Assembly: GCF_002968335.2 (NCBI RefSeq)
Contig: NZ_CP134398.1
Span: 4,588,001 to 4,652,000, forward strand
Reading direction: 5' to 3'
Length of the DNA: 64,000 nt
Source of the DNA: Mycobacterium sp. ITM-2016-00316
GTDB lineage: Bacteria > Actinomycetota > Actinomycetes > Mycobacteriales > Mycobacteriaceae
Shown piece by piece: positions 9,402 to 20,245 of this stretch; position 1 is the first letter of the stretch, and every line of letters begins with the position of its first letter. Below the pieces are notes generated by a model, which worked only from the letters and a program-made list of their open reading frames with translations, did no database searches and was not told the origin of the DNA. The translations under genes were made by a program, and so were the position numbers.

Positions 9402-10760
9402 TCAGCGCGCTTGGGACACCAGTCCGCCGCGCAGATCTGCGGCGATCACGCGGGCGGCCGCGTTCTGCCAGTTGTGCAGCGAGCGCTGCGGCACCTCGGT
9501 GACCAACCACTGCCAGGCTTGGCGGGCCACCGGGTCGAGGCCGGCCGCGGTCGCGTTCTGCGCGTAGGCGCGTACCCCGACCACATAAGGGAAGTACAGC
9601 GAGTTGTAGTGCCGCCACTGCTCGCTGGTACCGAAGTCGCTGCCGTCGCGCGGTTTGAGCGCGGCGATGCGGTCGGCGAGCAGGGCCTTCAGTTCGTTGG
9701 CCCGCTCCAGCGGCTGATCCGGCGCGCCGCGGGCGGCCAGCCGTTCATCGATGGCCGGCAGCGCGGTCAGCGGGCTGGCGACGAGTTTGGACAGATCTCC
9801 GTAGTGCCCGAGCGCGCGGCGGGTCAGCCGGACGAAGGTGTCGTCATCGACATCGTGGAGCGGGTTGGCCGACCGCAACGGCAGCGCCGCCTCGGTGCTG
9901 CGCAACGCGGCCCGCTCGGCCCGCAGCGCGGGTGCGCGGGAGAAGGCCAGCCGGTCCAGCACACCGGCCAGCGGGTCGGCCAGCACGTTGATCGCGATCG
10001 CGATGCCCAGGCTGGTGAACAGCAGCACGGTCAGCGCGGTCGCCGCGGACGGGCCCGCGACCGCCAGCCCGATGATCGCCTGCCCGCCGAACAGCACCGC
10101 GACGGCGGCCGTCGCCGTGAAGGACCTCAGCATGTCCGCGCGCAGCGCCTGCCCCTCGTCGAAGGCGTCCCACAGCGCCACCGCGATCCCGAGCAGCGCG
10201 ACGTCGAAACCGGTGGAGGCCAGCGCCAGTCCGCTCGGCAGCAACCCGAGCGGAATGATGAGGATCACGTTGGCCAGCGCGAAGAACAGCGTGGCCACCA
10301 ACACGAAGCGCACCACCGGCACCGGCTGCGCCGGACGCAACATGGCGGTGACCATGGCGCCCAGCGACGGCAGCGAGACCGCGGCGAACATCAGCCAATG
10401 ACCGAGCCGAAGCGGCCCGTCGACGTCACCGGCCAGGGCGGCGCCGGTGAGTGCCACCGCGGCGACCGCGCCCACCAGCGCGATCTCGCGCACCCGTCCG
10501 CGCCAGGTGTCCGGGGGCCGGGACAGTTCGACGAGCACCGCGAACCAGGCGATGCCCGGCAGCGCCATCAGGTAGATCTCGATGCGGCCCAGCACGTCCG
10601 ACTGGGTGACCACCCGCACCGCGTCGAGCGCGACCACCAGGGCGAAGCTGGTCAGACCGGCGGCCGCCAGGACCAGCACCGGTTTGCGAGGGTCCCGCGC
10701 GAGCAGGTAGAGCCCGAGCCACCAGCTGAGCGCGAACACGATCGCCGAGAGGCCCGCCAC
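9402..10760 (-). CDS. Polytopic membrane protein with soluble C-terminal domain, unknown function
   Basis: A 452-residue protein with about eight to nine hydrophobic segments in the first 290 residues and a soluble helical C-terminal part of about 160 residues (from LDRLAFSRAPALRAERAA). The membrane part resembles the 7TM sensor halves of actinobacterial regulators, but I see no kinase, GGDEF or HTH motif. The start is a GTG at 10760, 5 bp after the stop of the prenyl synthase, with GGCAGG as a weak ribosome site; the longer frame upstream is only a shadow of that gene. It is therefore the second gene of an operon with the prenyl synthase. Confidence 0.75.
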   Translation of the reverse strand: MAGLSAIVFALSWWLGLYLLARDPRKPVLVLAAAGLTSFALVVALDAVRVVTQSDVLGRIEIYLMALPGIAWFAVLVELSRPPDTWRGRVREIALVGAVAAVALTGAALAGDVDGPLRLGHWLMFAAVSLPSLGAMVTAMLRPAQPVPVVRFVLVATLFFALANVILIIPLGLLPSGLALASTGFDVALLGIAVALWDAFDEGQALRADMLRSFTATAAVAVLFGGQAIIGLAVAGPSAATALTVLLFTSLGIAIAINVLADPLAGVLDRLAFSRAPALRAERAALRSTEAALPLRSANPLHDVDDDTFVRLTRRALGHYGDLSKLVASPLTALPAIDERLAARGAPDQPLERANELKALLADRIAALKPRDGSDFGTSEQWRHYNSLYFPYVVGVRAYAQNATAAGLDPVARQAWQWLVTEVPQRSLHNWQNAAARVIAADLRGGLVSQAR

Positions 10761-10765
10761 CGCAG

Positions 10766-11563
10766 TTACCTGCCGTGCCTGCGGTGCCGCATGGTGTAGT
10801 CGCGCAGCGCGCGCAGGAAGTCGACCCGGCGGAACGCCGGCCAGTGCGCCTCGGTGAACCACATCTCCGAATAGGCGCTCTGCCACAGCAGAAATCCGGA
10901 GAGACGTTGCTCACCGGAGGTCCGGATGACGAGATCGGGGTCAGGCTGGCCCGAGGTGTACAGGTTTTCCGAGATCGCCTCGACGGTCACGGATTCGATG
11001 AGTTGCTCGGCGCTGGCACCGTTGGCCAGCTGCTTGCTCAGCAGCCCGCGCACCGCGTCGACGATCTCCTGGCGGCCGCCGTAGCCGACGGCGACGTTGA
11101 CCTGAAGCGCGCCGGGTGCCGCCGAGCCCACCGTGCCCTCCACGGCGTCGCGGAGCCGGCGGGCCGGCTCCTCGCCCAACAATTCCAGGTCACCTACGGT
11201 GCGCACACTCCAGCGGTTGGCGGGGTCGCAGATCTCCTCGACGACATCGGTGATGATGTCGATCAGTGCGCCCAGCTCGTCGGGGTCCCGCTGCAGGTTC
11301 TCCGTCGAGAGCAGGTAGACCGTCGTCAGCTCGATACCCGCGGCCTGGCACCAGCGCAGCATCTCGGCGATCTTCGCCGCGCCCTTGCGGTAGCCGTAAC
11401 TGACATCGTCGAACCCGGCGTCACGGGCCCAGCGGCGATTTCCGTCACACAACACCGCGATGTGACGCGGGAGCTCAGACCTGGCCTGCGCCAACTCTCT
11501 ACGCAACCGCAATTCATAGAGCCGGTAAGCCGGCTCCTTGAGTCGCGGCGGAATGATCTCCAC
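10766..11563 (-). CDS. Short-chain Z-isoprenyl diphosphate synthase (Z-farnesyl diphosphate synthase)
   Basis: A 265-residue cis-prenyltransferase orthologous by sequence and context to M. tuberculosis Rv1086, which makes Z,E-farnesyl diphosphate, the precursor for decaprenyl phosphate used in arabinogalactan assembly. IAVLCDGNRRWAR holds the catalytic Asp; RTSGEQRLSGFLLWQSAYSE is the C-terminal signature. The start is taken as the GTG at 11563 (VEIIPPRLKEP), where Rv1086 begins; an in-frame ATG at 11605 would add 14 residues. It diverges from the hemolysin III gene across about 56 bp. Confidence 0.93.
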   Translation of the reverse strand: MEIIPPRLKEPAYRLYELRLRRELAQARSELPRHIAVLCDGNRRWARDAGFDDVSYGYRKGAAKIAEMLRWCQAAGIELTTVYLLSTENLQRDPDELGALIDIITDVVEEICDPANRWSVRTVGDLELLGEEPARRLRDAVEGTVGSAAPGALQVNVAVGYGGRQEIVDAVRGLLSKQLANGASAEQLIESVTVEAISENLYTSGQPDPDLVIRTSGEQRLSGFLLWQSAYSEMWFTEAHWPAFRRVDFLRALRDYTMRHRRHGR

Positions 11564-11619
11564 AGCCAACAAGACTACTGTGATGAGCGGGTTGGTCCGT
11601 GCCACTCAGGGGAGGTGAC

Positions 11620-12393
11620 ATGACGGAATCGAGAAGCGCAGCGGGATCGCGCACCGAACCCGGGTCGATCGACACAAGCCGGCCGTACCGGTCAGCGGCG
11701 GTGCATCAAGCCGAAGACCTGCCCGAGGCCTTCGCCGACGGCGTCGCACAATTCCTGGGCCGGCCACGCGCACGCGGCTGGATCCACGTGTACTCGGCGG
11801 TCGTCGCGTTCATCGCCGGGGCCGCGCTCGTCGCGGTGTCGTGGTCGCTGGAATCGACGCGCGCCGGGCTGGCGACGCTGCTCTACACGTTCACCATTGT
11901 GGCGATGTTCGCCGTCAGCGGTACCTATCACCGGGTGACATGGCAGTCGCCCAAGGCGCGCAAATGGATGAAGCGCCTGGACCATTCGATGATCTTCATC
12001 TTCATCGCCGGCAGCTACACGCCGTTCGCGCTGCTGGCACTGCCCGAATCCAAGGGCATGGTGCTGTTCTGGATCGTCTGGGGCGGCGCCATCGCCGGGG
12101 TGTTCCTCAAGATGTTCTGGCCGTCGGCGCCGCGCTGGGTGGGCGTGCCGCTCTACTTGCTGCTGGGCTGGGTCGCGGTGTGGTTCATCGGGCCGATCAT
12201 GGACGGCGCCGGGCTGGCCGCGGTGGTGCTGCTGATCGTCGGCGGCGCGCTCTACAGCGTCGGCGGGGTGCTCTACGGGCTCAAGTGGCCCAACCCATGG
12301 CCGACCACGTTCGGCCACCACGAGTTCTTCCACGCCTGCACCGCGGTCGCGGCCATCTGCCACTACATCGCGATGTGGTTCGCGGTCTTCTAG
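11620..12393 (+). CDS. Hemolysin III family (PAQR-like) membrane protein
   Basis: A 257-residue seven-helix protein homologous to Rv1085c. The PAQR/HlyIII metal-site motifs are visible: [26 protein letters not shown] and [18 protein letters not shown]. An N-terminal soluble tail of about 45 residues precedes the first helix. The ATG at 11620 is preceded by AGGGGAGGTGAC, an excellent ribosome site, so the earlier ATG at 11599 is unlikely. True activity of the bacterial family is unsettled; lipid-modifying zinc hydrolase activity is the leading idea. Confidence 0.9.
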   Translation: MTESRSAAGSRTEPGSIDTSRPYRSAAVHQAEDLPEAFADGVAQFLGRPRARGWIHVYSAVVAFIAGAALVAVSWSLESTRAGLATLLYTFTIVAMFAVSGTYHRVTWQSPKARKWMKRLDHSMIFIFIAGSYTPFALLALPESKGMVLFWIVWGGAIAGVFLKMFWPSAPRWVGVPLYLLLGWVAVWFIGPIMDGAGLAAVVLLIVGGALYSVGGVLYGLKWPNPWPTTFGHHEFFHACTAVAAICHYIAMWFAVF

Positions 12394-12400
12394 AGCCGGC

Positions 12401-12449
12401 GATTTGTGGAGTTTTCGTCGGACTCATTCTGACGAAAACTCCACAAATC
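12401..12449. terminator. Perfect 19-bp inverted repeat between convergent genes
   Basis: Arms 12401-12419 and 12431-12449 are exact reverse complements around an 11-base loop. The stem is unusually AT-containing (GATTTGTGGAGTTTTCGTC) and runs into the stop of the minus-strand gene at 12452. With the hemolysin III stop at 12393 on the other side, it serves both genes. Its ends, GATTT and AAATC, match those of the repeat at 2621 though the cores differ. Confidence 0.8.
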
Positions 12450-12451
12450 AC

Positions 12452-12820
12452 TCAAAGCTGGGTGATGTCCGCCGGACCCCAGAACGCCCGCATCGAGGTG
12501 ATCTGGCCCTCGGCGTTGAACGCCATGATCTCGATCGGCTCGATGCGCATGGCGCCGCCGACGGTGATGGCGAAGACGAACGCCGCCTCGCTGCCGCCTG
12601 CGCGGAACGACAGCAGCTCGGTCTTCACCTCGACGCCGCTGACGTTCTTGTAGAACCCCGCGATCGCCTGACGGCCGATGTGCACCTCACCACCGCCCAC
12701 CGGGTCCTCCAGGGTGGCGTCCTCGGCGTAGAGGGCGGCCACGTCATCGGCGCTGCCGGTGACGACGGTGTCCAGGTAGCGCTGGACGAAACCTTGCAAG
12801 ACATCCGGCTCGAAGCTCAT
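12452..12820 (-). CDS. SnoaL/ketosteroid-isomerase-like protein
   Basis: A 122-residue NTF2-fold protein: MSFEPDVLQGFVQRYLDTVVTGSADDVAALYAEDATLEDP is the usual opening of steroid delta-isomerase-like proteins, and the fold continues with the cone-shaped beta sheet to FWGPADITQL. The substrate cannot be predicted; catalytic Asp residues of true ketosteroid isomerase are not clearly placed. The start at 12820 was chosen because upstream residues overlap the next gene, whose stop lies at 12831. It is probably cotranscribed with that gene. Confidence 0.82.
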   Translation of the reverse strand: MSFEPDVLQGFVQRYLDTVVTGSADDVAALYAEDATLEDPVGGGEVHIGRQAIAGFYKNVSGVEVKTELLSFRAGGSEAAFVFAITVGGAMRIEPIEIMAFNAEGQITSMRAFWGPADITQL

Positions 12821-12830
12821 GAGCGGCAGG

Positions 12831-14829
<1,999 letters not shown>

Positions 14830-14858
<29 letters not shown>

Positions 14859-15087
14859 CTGCCGTGCCCTCGTCGACGGCCTGATCGGGTTCGGGATGCT
14901 CCGGGTCGAACGATTCCGGCAGCCGCTTGAGGTGCCGGTTCATCGACCAGACCAACGCGAAGGTGCCGATCAGCAACAGCACCAGCACCAGCAGGCCCAC
15001 CGGGCTGGCCTTGCCGAAGTCCGGACCGGTCTGGCGCGGCCCCTCCTCGGCCAGCAGGCCGGCGGCGATCAGGAATAGGTCGGTCAT
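14830..15087 (-). CDS. Small single-helix membrane protein (Rv1083-like)
   Basis: An 85-residue protein, [16 protein letters not shown]..., with one clear membrane helix ([21 protein letters not shown]) followed by a charged tail. It matches the position of Rv1083 between mca and Rv1084. Its ATG overlaps the mca stop as ATGA (15084-15087) and its end overlaps the next gene by up to 29 bp, so all three genes are translationally coupled. Function is unknown; a membrane tether or partner for the thiol-related neighbours is only a guess. Confidence 0.85.
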
Positions 15088-15950
15088 GTTGTGATCCCTG
15101 CGAAGAGGTCGGTCTCGGGCAGCCGCACCGGCACACGGGACCGCGCGAGCTCGAATTCCTCGGTCGGCCACAGCCGCTGCTGCCACTCCATGGGCGTGGT
15201 GAAGAAGAAACTCTTCGGGTCGATCTGGGTGGCATGCGCGAGCAGGGCCTCATCGCGCTGCGCGAAGAACTTCGCGCACTCCACCCGGGTGGTCACCCGC
15301 GCTTCGATCACGTCCTCCTCGGCATCCCAGTTCTCCAGCCACTTGGCGAACGGGCCGTCCTGGCCGTGCTTGGCGAACTCGTCCTGCAGGACCTGCATGC
15401 GCTGCCGCAGGAAACCGTGGTTGTAGTACAGCTTGGACACCGCCCACGGTTCCCCGGCTTCGGGGTAGCGAAGGTGGTCGGCCGCGGCCTCGTAGGCGGC
15501 GACGGACACCTCGTGGCACCGGATGTGATCCGGGTGCGGGTACCCGCCGTTCTCGTCGTAGGTGGTCAGCACGTGCGGGCGGAACTCGCGGATCACCGCG
15601 ACCAGCGCCTCGGTCGGCCCGTCCAGCGGCACCGTGGCGAAAGAGCCCTCCGGCAGCGGCGGCAGCGGGTCGCCCTCGGGCAGCCCGGAGTCCACATAAC
15701 CCAGCCATCGGTGTTCGACACCCAGGATCTCGGCCGCCTTGGCCATCTCGTCGCGGCGCACCTCGTGGATGCGTCCGTGCACCTCAGGGATGTCCATCGC
15801 CGGGTTCAGGATGTCACCGCGTTCACCGCCGGTGAGGGTCACGACCATGACCCTGGCACCTTCGGCCGCGTACCGGGCGGTGGTGGCCGCGCCCTTGCTG
15901 GACTCGTCATCGGGGTGGGCGTGTACCGCCATCAAGCGCAATTCAGTCAT
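15084..15950 (-). CDS. mca: Mycothiol S-conjugate amidase
   Basis: A 288-residue zinc amidase that cleaves mycothiol S-conjugates to a mercapturic acid and GlcN-Ins, the detoxification step unique to mycothiol-producing actinobacteria. The LmbE-fold zinc motif AHPDDES (residues 11-17) and the second site [14 protein letters not shown] are present. It aligns closely with M. tuberculosis Mca (Rv1082) over its whole length. It is the first gene of a coupled three-gene operon and diverges from the DUF4307 gene. Confidence 0.96.
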   Translation of the reverse strand: MTELRLMAVHAHPDDESSKGAATTARYAAEGARVMVVTLTGGERGDILNPAMDIPEVHGRIHEVRRDEMAKAAEILGVEHRWLGYVDSGLPEGDPLPPLPEGSFATVPLDGPTEALVAVIREFRPHVLTTYDENGGYPHPDHIRCHEVSVAAYEAAADHLRYPEAGEPWAVSKLYYNHGFLRQRMQVLQDEFAKHGQDGPFAKWLENWDAEEDVIEARVTTRVECAKFFAQRDEALLAHATQIDPKSFFFTTPMEWQQRLWPTEEFELARSRVPVRLPETDLFAGITT

Positions 15951-16012
15951 CGTGTCTGATCCAACGAGGCGTCCCTCTCGCGTATGCCCACCGCTCTATA
16001 GTTCCAGCTGTA

Positions 16013-16471
16013 GTGGAACCAACTGACCGACGGGCACCCTTAACCTTGACCATCGAGCGTCCCACCGCCCGTTACGGGCGGCAGAAGTTGTCCCGACGCA
16101 CCCGTCGCCGAGTGGTGATCGGGTTGTTCCTGCTGATTGTGACGGCAGGAGTGGTGATCGCGCTCATCGCGTTCCAGCGGTTCGGGACCGGCGACGTCAA
16201 AGGCGAGCTCGGCGGCTACGAAATTGTCGACGACGAGACCGTGGCGGTGACGATCACCGTCACCCGCACCGATCCGTCGGTGCCCGCGGTGTGCATCGTG
16301 CGGGCCCGTTCCATCAGCGGCGACGAGACCGGCCGCCGCGAGATTCTGGTGCCGCCGTCCACCGAATCGTCGGTGGTGATCGACGTGGTGGTCAAATCCA
16401 CGAAACCGCCGGTGGTCGGCGATATTTATGGCTGCGGCATCGATGTGCCCGGGTATCTGGTGGCGCCCTAG
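16013..16471 (+). CDS. DUF4307 family membrane-anchored protein (Rv1081c-like)
   Basis: A 152-residue protein starting at a GTG. One membrane helix (around residues 33-52, VVIGLFLLIVTAGVVIALIAF) follows a basic N-terminus, and the C-terminal domain of about 95 residues is exported or exposed and holds two Cys (one in VCIVRARS, one in YGCGIDVPG) that may form a disulfide. It fits DUF4307, known from actinobacteria only. A TATAGT hexamer at 15997-16002 lies 10 bases before the start, so the mRNA has almost no leader. Function unknown. Confidence 0.85.
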   Translation: MEPTDRRAPLTLTIERPTARYGRQKLSRRTRRRVVIGLFLLIVTAGVVIALIAFQRFGTGDVKGELGGYEIVDDETVAVTITVTRTDPSVPAVCIVRARSISGDETGRREILVPPSTESSVVIDVVVKSTKPPVVGDIYGCGIDVPGYLVAP

Positions 16472-16541
16472 AGACGTCCGCGGGACGAACAGCGAACTGC
16501 GAAATCGTGAAAACGGGTTGACTCTGCGGTGGTAGGCTCGG

Positions 16542-16575
16542 GCAATACACGGTTCCGGCTGGAGCCGTGTATTGC
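16542..16575. promoter_or_regulatory. Strong hairpin in the greA leader
   Basis: Arms 16542-16556 (GCAATACACGGTTCC) and 16561-16575 pair over 15 bp with a single G-T wobble around a 4-base loop (GGCT). It lies about 100 bases before the greA ATG and just after TAGGCT (16533-16538), a plausible -10 box. It could be the terminator of the upstream DUF4307 gene or an attenuator controlling greA. Confidence 0.6.
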
Positions 16576-16675
16576 TGCATTAGCGCGCTGCCACGGCGCT
16601 TGCGATCGCGGCAATACATGACATTCCCACGCGATACAGCGCGCGAGAAAAGATCAACGACAGGAGCGCGAGGAC

Positions 16676-17170
16676 ATGACCGATACCCAGGTCACCTGGC
16701 TGACCGAAGAGGCTTTCGACCGTTTGAAGGCGGAGCTGGACCAGCTGATCGCCAACCGTCCCGTCATCGCCGCCGAGATCAACGATCGTCGTGAAGAGGG
16801 CGACCTGCGCGAGAACGGTGGCTACCACGCCGCCCGTGAGCAGCAGGGCCAAGAAGAAGCGCGCATCCGTCAGCTCCAGGAGCTGCTGAACAACGCCAAG
16901 GTCGGCGAGGCCCCCAAGCAGTCCGGTGTCGCACTGCCCGGTTCGGTGGTGAAGGTGCAGTACGGCGACGACGAGGACGACACCGAGACGTTCCTGATCG
17001 CCACCCGCCAGGAGGGCGTCAGCGACGGCAAGCTCGAGGTGTATTCGCCGAAGTCACCGCTGGGCGAGGCCCTGCTCGACAAGCGCGTCGGCCAGAAGGC
17101 CACGTACACGATTCCCAATGGCAGCACCGTCACGGTGACCTTGCTCAGCGCGGAGCCGTACCACTCCTGA
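16676..17170 (+). CDS. greA: Transcription elongation factor GreA
   Basis: A 164-residue GreA, which rescues backtracked RNA polymerase by stimulating transcript cleavage. The N-terminal coiled coil carries the conserved tip acidic residues in [20 protein letters not shown], followed by the C-terminal FKBP-like domain with [18 protein letters not shown]. Length and order match mycobacterial GreA (Rv1080c). GACAGGAGCGCGAGGAC before the ATG supplies the ribosome site. The long leader with a 15-bp hairpin suggests regulated expression. Confidence 0.97.
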   Translation: MTDTQVTWLTEEAFDRLKAELDQLIANRPVIAAEINDRREEGDLRENGGYHAAREQQGQEEARIRQLQELLNNAKVGEAPKQSGVALPGSVVKVQYGDDEDDTETFLIATRQEGVSDGKLEVYSPKSPLGEALLDKRVGQKATYTIPNGSTVTVTLLSAEPYHS

Positions 17171-17205
17171 GGCCGTCCGCCGCGGCGGGACGATAGGTTT
17201 CTCCG

Positions 17206-17871
17206 GTGGCCCAGATCGCCGAGGACCTGCTCCTGCTGCTGCTCGACAACGCGTCGGCGCAGCCCGGGCTGGATCGGCAGCGTCGGCGACGCGTGCTCGG
17301 CGCGGCCATCCTGCTGGACCTGGCCTGGGCGTGCCGCGTCCGGCCAGCAGTCCATGGCGAGCCGGTCGAAACCGGGCGTCTCGTCGCCCTGACCGGTTCG
17401 GGCCCGTTGGATCCCGTCACCGGACCGGCCTTGCAGCTGCTCTCGAAGCGGCCGTTGCGACCGGCGTCGGCCATCGCCAAGCTGAGCAGGCATGCCGAGG
17501 AAGCGCTGGTCGCACACCTGGAATGTAGCGGGCAGATCCGGCGGATCCCGTTGCCCTCCAAGGGCTTCAAGAAGGCAACAGCGTACCCGCTGGTGAGCCG
17601 CGATCGCGTCGGCCCGGCCCGATCGGCGCTGCTGTCGGCCCTGTTCGACCGGCGCCCACCCACCCCGCCGACGGCGGCGATCATCTCGTTGCTGCACGCC
17701 ACCGACGGTCTGGGCGCGCTGCTGAGCCTCAACGACCGGGGCTGGCGCTGGGTGCATGCCCGGGCCGGCGAGATCGCCCTGGGCAGCTGGGTCGACGAGT
17801 CCCCCACCGCACTGCCCGAGGTCAATCTGGCCGTCACGGTGTCCGCGCTGCGGCCCGCCCTGGGCTCCTAG
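17206..17871 (+). CDS. GPP34/GOLPH3 family protein
   Basis: A 221-residue protein of the GOLPH3/GPP34 fold: MAQIAEDLLLLLLDNASAQP at the start, SRHAEEALVAHLECSGQIRR and TPPTAAIISLLHATDGL later. In eukaryotes GOLPH3 binds phosphatidylinositol-4-phosphate; actinobacterial homologues are common but uncharacterised. It begins with GTG 35 bp after greA and may be cotranscribed. Its stop overlaps the stop of convergent metB by 4 bp. Confidence 0.85.
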   Translation: MAQIAEDLLLLLLDNASAQPGLDRQRRRRVLGAAILLDLAWACRVRPAVHGEPVETGRLVALTGSGPLDPVTGPALQLLSKRPLRPASAIAKLSRHAEEALVAHLECSGQIRRIPLPSKGFKKATAYPLVSRDRVGPARSALLSALFDRRPPTPPTAAIISLLHATDGLGALLSLNDRGWRWVHARAGEIALGSWVDESPTALPEVNLAVTVSALRPALGS

Positions 17872-19040
17872 CGCAGCGCCTGCTCCAGATCGCCCAGCAG
17901 GTCGGCGGCCTCCTCGATACCGACCGACAGCCGGACCAGATCCTCGGGCACCTCGAGCTGCGACCCCGCGGTGGAGGCGTGCGTCATCGCACCGGGATGC
18001 TCGATCAGAGATTCCACGCCACCCAGCGATTCGGCGAGAATGAAGATCTCTGTTCGGGCGCAGAATTCCTGGGCCGCGGCCCGGCCGCCGCGCAGTCGCA
18101 CCGACACCATGCCGCCGAAACCGGACATCTGCTTGGCCGCGACCTCGTGGTTGGGGTGGCTGGGCAGACCGGGATAGAGCACCGTGTCGATCGCCGGGTG
18201 CTCGACCAGGAATTCGGCCACCTTGGCGGCGTTCTCGCTGTGCCGCTGCATGCGCAGCACCAGGGTCTTGAGACCCCGCATGGTCAGGTAGGCGTCGAAC
18301 GGACCCGGTACCGCACCGGCGCCGTTCTGCAGGAACGCGAACGCGGTGTCGAGTTCCTCATCGCTGGTCAGTAGTGCGCCGCCGACCACATCGGAATGCC
18401 CGCCGATGTACTTCGTCGTCGAGTGCAACACGATATCGGCGCCGAGGGTCAGCGGCTGCTGCAACGCCGGAGAGGCAAAGGTGTTGTCCACCAGCAACTT
18501 CGCACCCACCCGGCGGGAAATCTCGGAGATCCCGGCGATATCGGCGATGGACAGCAGCGGGTTGGTGGGCGTCTCGACCCAGACCAGCTTCGTCTTCTCG
18601 GTGATCGCGGCCGTGACGGCATCCAGATCACTCAGCGCCACCGGTGTGTAGTGAATCCCCCACTGGGTGAACACCTTGTCGATGAGGCGGAAGGTGCCAC
18701 CGTAGGCGTCATCGGGGATGACGACGTGGTCGCCCGGACGCAGTACGGCGCGCAGGGCACAGTCGGTGGCGGCCATGCCCGAGGCGAAGGCGCGGCCGTG
18801 GTCGGCCTGCTCGACGGCGGCCAGCGAGGCCTCCAGCGCGGCGCGGGTCGGGTTGCCGGTGCGGGCGTACTCGTAGCCGCCCCGCAGCCCGCCCACCCCG
18901 TCCTGGGCGAAGGTGGAACTGGCGTAGATCGGGGCGTTGACGGCGCCGGTGGCCGGGTCGGGCCGGAAGCCGGCGTGGATGGCCCGGGTCGCCAGACCCT
19001 GCCACCGGTGTGCGTCATGTGCGGAGCGCTGTTCACCCAT
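17868..19040 (-). CDS. metB: Cystathionine gamma-synthase
   Basis: A 390-residue Cys/Met-metabolism PLP enzyme, orthologous to Rv1079. The PLP Lys lies in LHSTTKYIGGHSDVVGG and NAPIYASSTFAQDGVGGLRG is the conserved N-terminal block. In mycobacteria MetB joins O-succinyl-homoserine with cysteine and also has gamma-lyase activity; with cbs nearby it forms a transsulfuration pair. The ATG at 19040 (MGEQRSAHDAHRW) is preferred to an ATG-like start 19 codons upstream that lies in the terminator region. Confidence 0.95.
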   Translation of the reverse strand: MGEQRSAHDAHRWQGLATRAIHAGFRPDPATGAVNAPIYASSTFAQDGVGGLRGGYEYARTGNPTRAALEASLAAVEQADHGRAFASGMAATDCALRAVLRPGDHVVIPDDAYGGTFRLIDKVFTQWGIHYTPVALSDLDAVTAAITEKTKLVWVETPTNPLLSIADIAGISEISRRVGAKLLVDNTFASPALQQPLTLGADIVLHSTTKYIGGHSDVVGGALLTSDEELDTAFAFLQNGAGAVPGPFDAYLTMRGLKTLVLRMQRHSENAAKVAEFLVEHPAIDTVLYPGLPSHPNHEVAAKQMSGFGGMVSVRLRGGRAAAQEFCARTEIFILAESLGGVESLIEHPGAMTHASTAGSQLEVPEDLVRLSVGIEEAADLLGDLEQALR

Positions 19041-19074
19041 GCGGACAAGGGTAGTGGGGCCCGCACAAACGAAA

Positions 19075-19101
19075 CGGGGTGGACCGTCTCGGCCCACCCC
19101 G
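19075..19101 (-). terminator. Intrinsic terminator of the first proline-rich membrane gene
   Basis: CGGGGTGG (19075-19082) pairs with CCACCCCG (19094-19101). On the minus strand the stem is followed by GTTTCGTTTG, a modest U tract. It lies about 19 bp after the stop of the gene ending at 19120. Confidence 0.6.
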
Positions 19102-19119
19102 CTTCTTGCGTACCTGCCG

Positions 19120-20115
19120 TTACGGCGTCAGCGGTGCGACCTGTCCGCCGGTGAGCCGCCGGAAGGCGTAGACCTCGAACAGGATCGCGACCGGGGCGGC
19201 CACGATGATGCCGATACCGCACAGCAGCGATCCGACGAAGATGATCACCGCGAACAACAGCCAGGTGATCAGCACCTGGACGAAGTTGTTCTTGGCGATG
19301 TCGATGCTCGCCTTGATCGCGTCGATCGCCGAGAGGTTGCGGTCCAGCAGTGCAACGGTGGTGAAGAACGCGAAGATCGACACGATCAGACCGGGCAGAT
19401 AGCACAGGGCGTTGCCGATCGCCGTCGCGACACCGACGAGCACGGTGGCGATGATGACGGGTCCGATGAGCCTCGGCTTGAAGAACGACCCTGCCGTCAC
19501 CGGAACGCCGTTGGCGATATCCAGGATGCCGCTGATGTAGGCCGACGAGATCGCCGCCAGCAGCACCAGCAGGATCAGGCCGCCGAGGGCGAGCACGATG
19601 AAGCTGGCCACCCCGAATCCGGCGCTGTACTCGTAGCTGAAGCCCGAGTCGTAGGAGTCATAGGTCGTCACGCCACTGGGCGCCAGTGCGAACGCCAGAC
19701 CGTAGACGATGCCGCCGACGATGCCCACGACCAGCGCGTACACCAGCGTCGGGACGATCAGCGCGGCGGCGTTCTTGCTGAACTTGTTCCACGCCCACGA
19801 GAACGCATCGCCGACGCTGTACTGCGCCGGCCCGCCGGGATAGCCCGCGGGCGGGTATCCGGCCGGCGGCGGGGGCGCGAAACCACCCTGCGGCGGAGGC
19901 GGCGGCGGGTAACCGCCCTGCGGGGGCGGTGGATAGCCGCCCTGCGGAGGCGGTGGGTAACCGCCCTGCGGAGGCGGTGGATAGCCGCCCTGCGGAGGCG
20001 GCGGGTAGTTGCCTTGCGGCGGTGGGTAATTACCCGGTGGCGGATAGCCGCCCGGGGGCGGGACGTTCTCGGGCGGCGGCGGGAATCCGCCCGGCGGGGT
20101 GGGTGGTTGAGTCAT
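19120..20115 (-). CDS. Proline-rich N-terminus plus multi-helix membrane protein (Pra-like paralogue 1)
   Basis: A 331-residue protein. Residues 1-100 are low complexity with a run of PPPPQGGYP units; the rest holds about six membrane helices opening with YSVGDAFSWAWNKFSKNAA and ending APLTP. The membrane domain is shared with the next gene (same SWAWNKFSKNAA entry, GSFFKPR, DRN, AYRKLTGG-type ending) but not with Pra, so these two are paralogues of each other. Start and ribosome site GAGAAGGTGAC are identical in both. Function unknown; likely cell-envelope. Confidence 0.85.
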   Translation of the reverse strand: MTQPPTPPGGFPPPPENVPPPGGYPPPGNYPPPQGNYPPPPQGGYPPPPQGGYPPPPQGGYPPPPQGGYPPPPPPQGGFAPPPPAGYPPAGYPGGPAQYSVGDAFSWAWNKFSKNAAALIVPTLVYALVVGIVGGIVYGLAFALAPSGVTTYDSYDSGFSYEYSAGFGVASFIVLALGGLILLVLLAAISSAYISGILDIANGVPVTAGSFFKPRLIGPVIIATVLVGVATAIGNALCYLPGLIVSIFAFFTTVALLDRNLSAIDAIKASIDIAKNNFVQVLITWLLFAVIIFVGSLLCGIGIIVAAPVAILFEVYAFRRLTGGQVAPLTP

Positions 20116-20245
20116 GTCACCTTCTCGTGGGACTGGTAGCTGACAGTGAAACTCCGGCCCGCGCCGGATCTACGCGGGCCGATGCCTGCAGTGAGCCTAT
20201 GACACTCCGGCCCGCCTGCGGCTTTCATGATCACTTTCATGATCA

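Noticed and set aside
9108..10799. A 563-codon plus-strand frame
   Set aside because: Antisense to the membrane protein gene, with no ribosome site and a Gln/Arg/His-rich shadow composition.
16518..16538. TTGACT as -35 paired with TAGGCT as -10 for greA
   Set aside because: Only 9 bases separate them, too close for a sigma-70-type promoter.
19850..20090. Regularly spaced short direct repeats that could pass for a CRISPR array
   Set aside because: They encode PPPPQGGYP-type units in frame in the proline-rich membrane protein and have no unique spacers.
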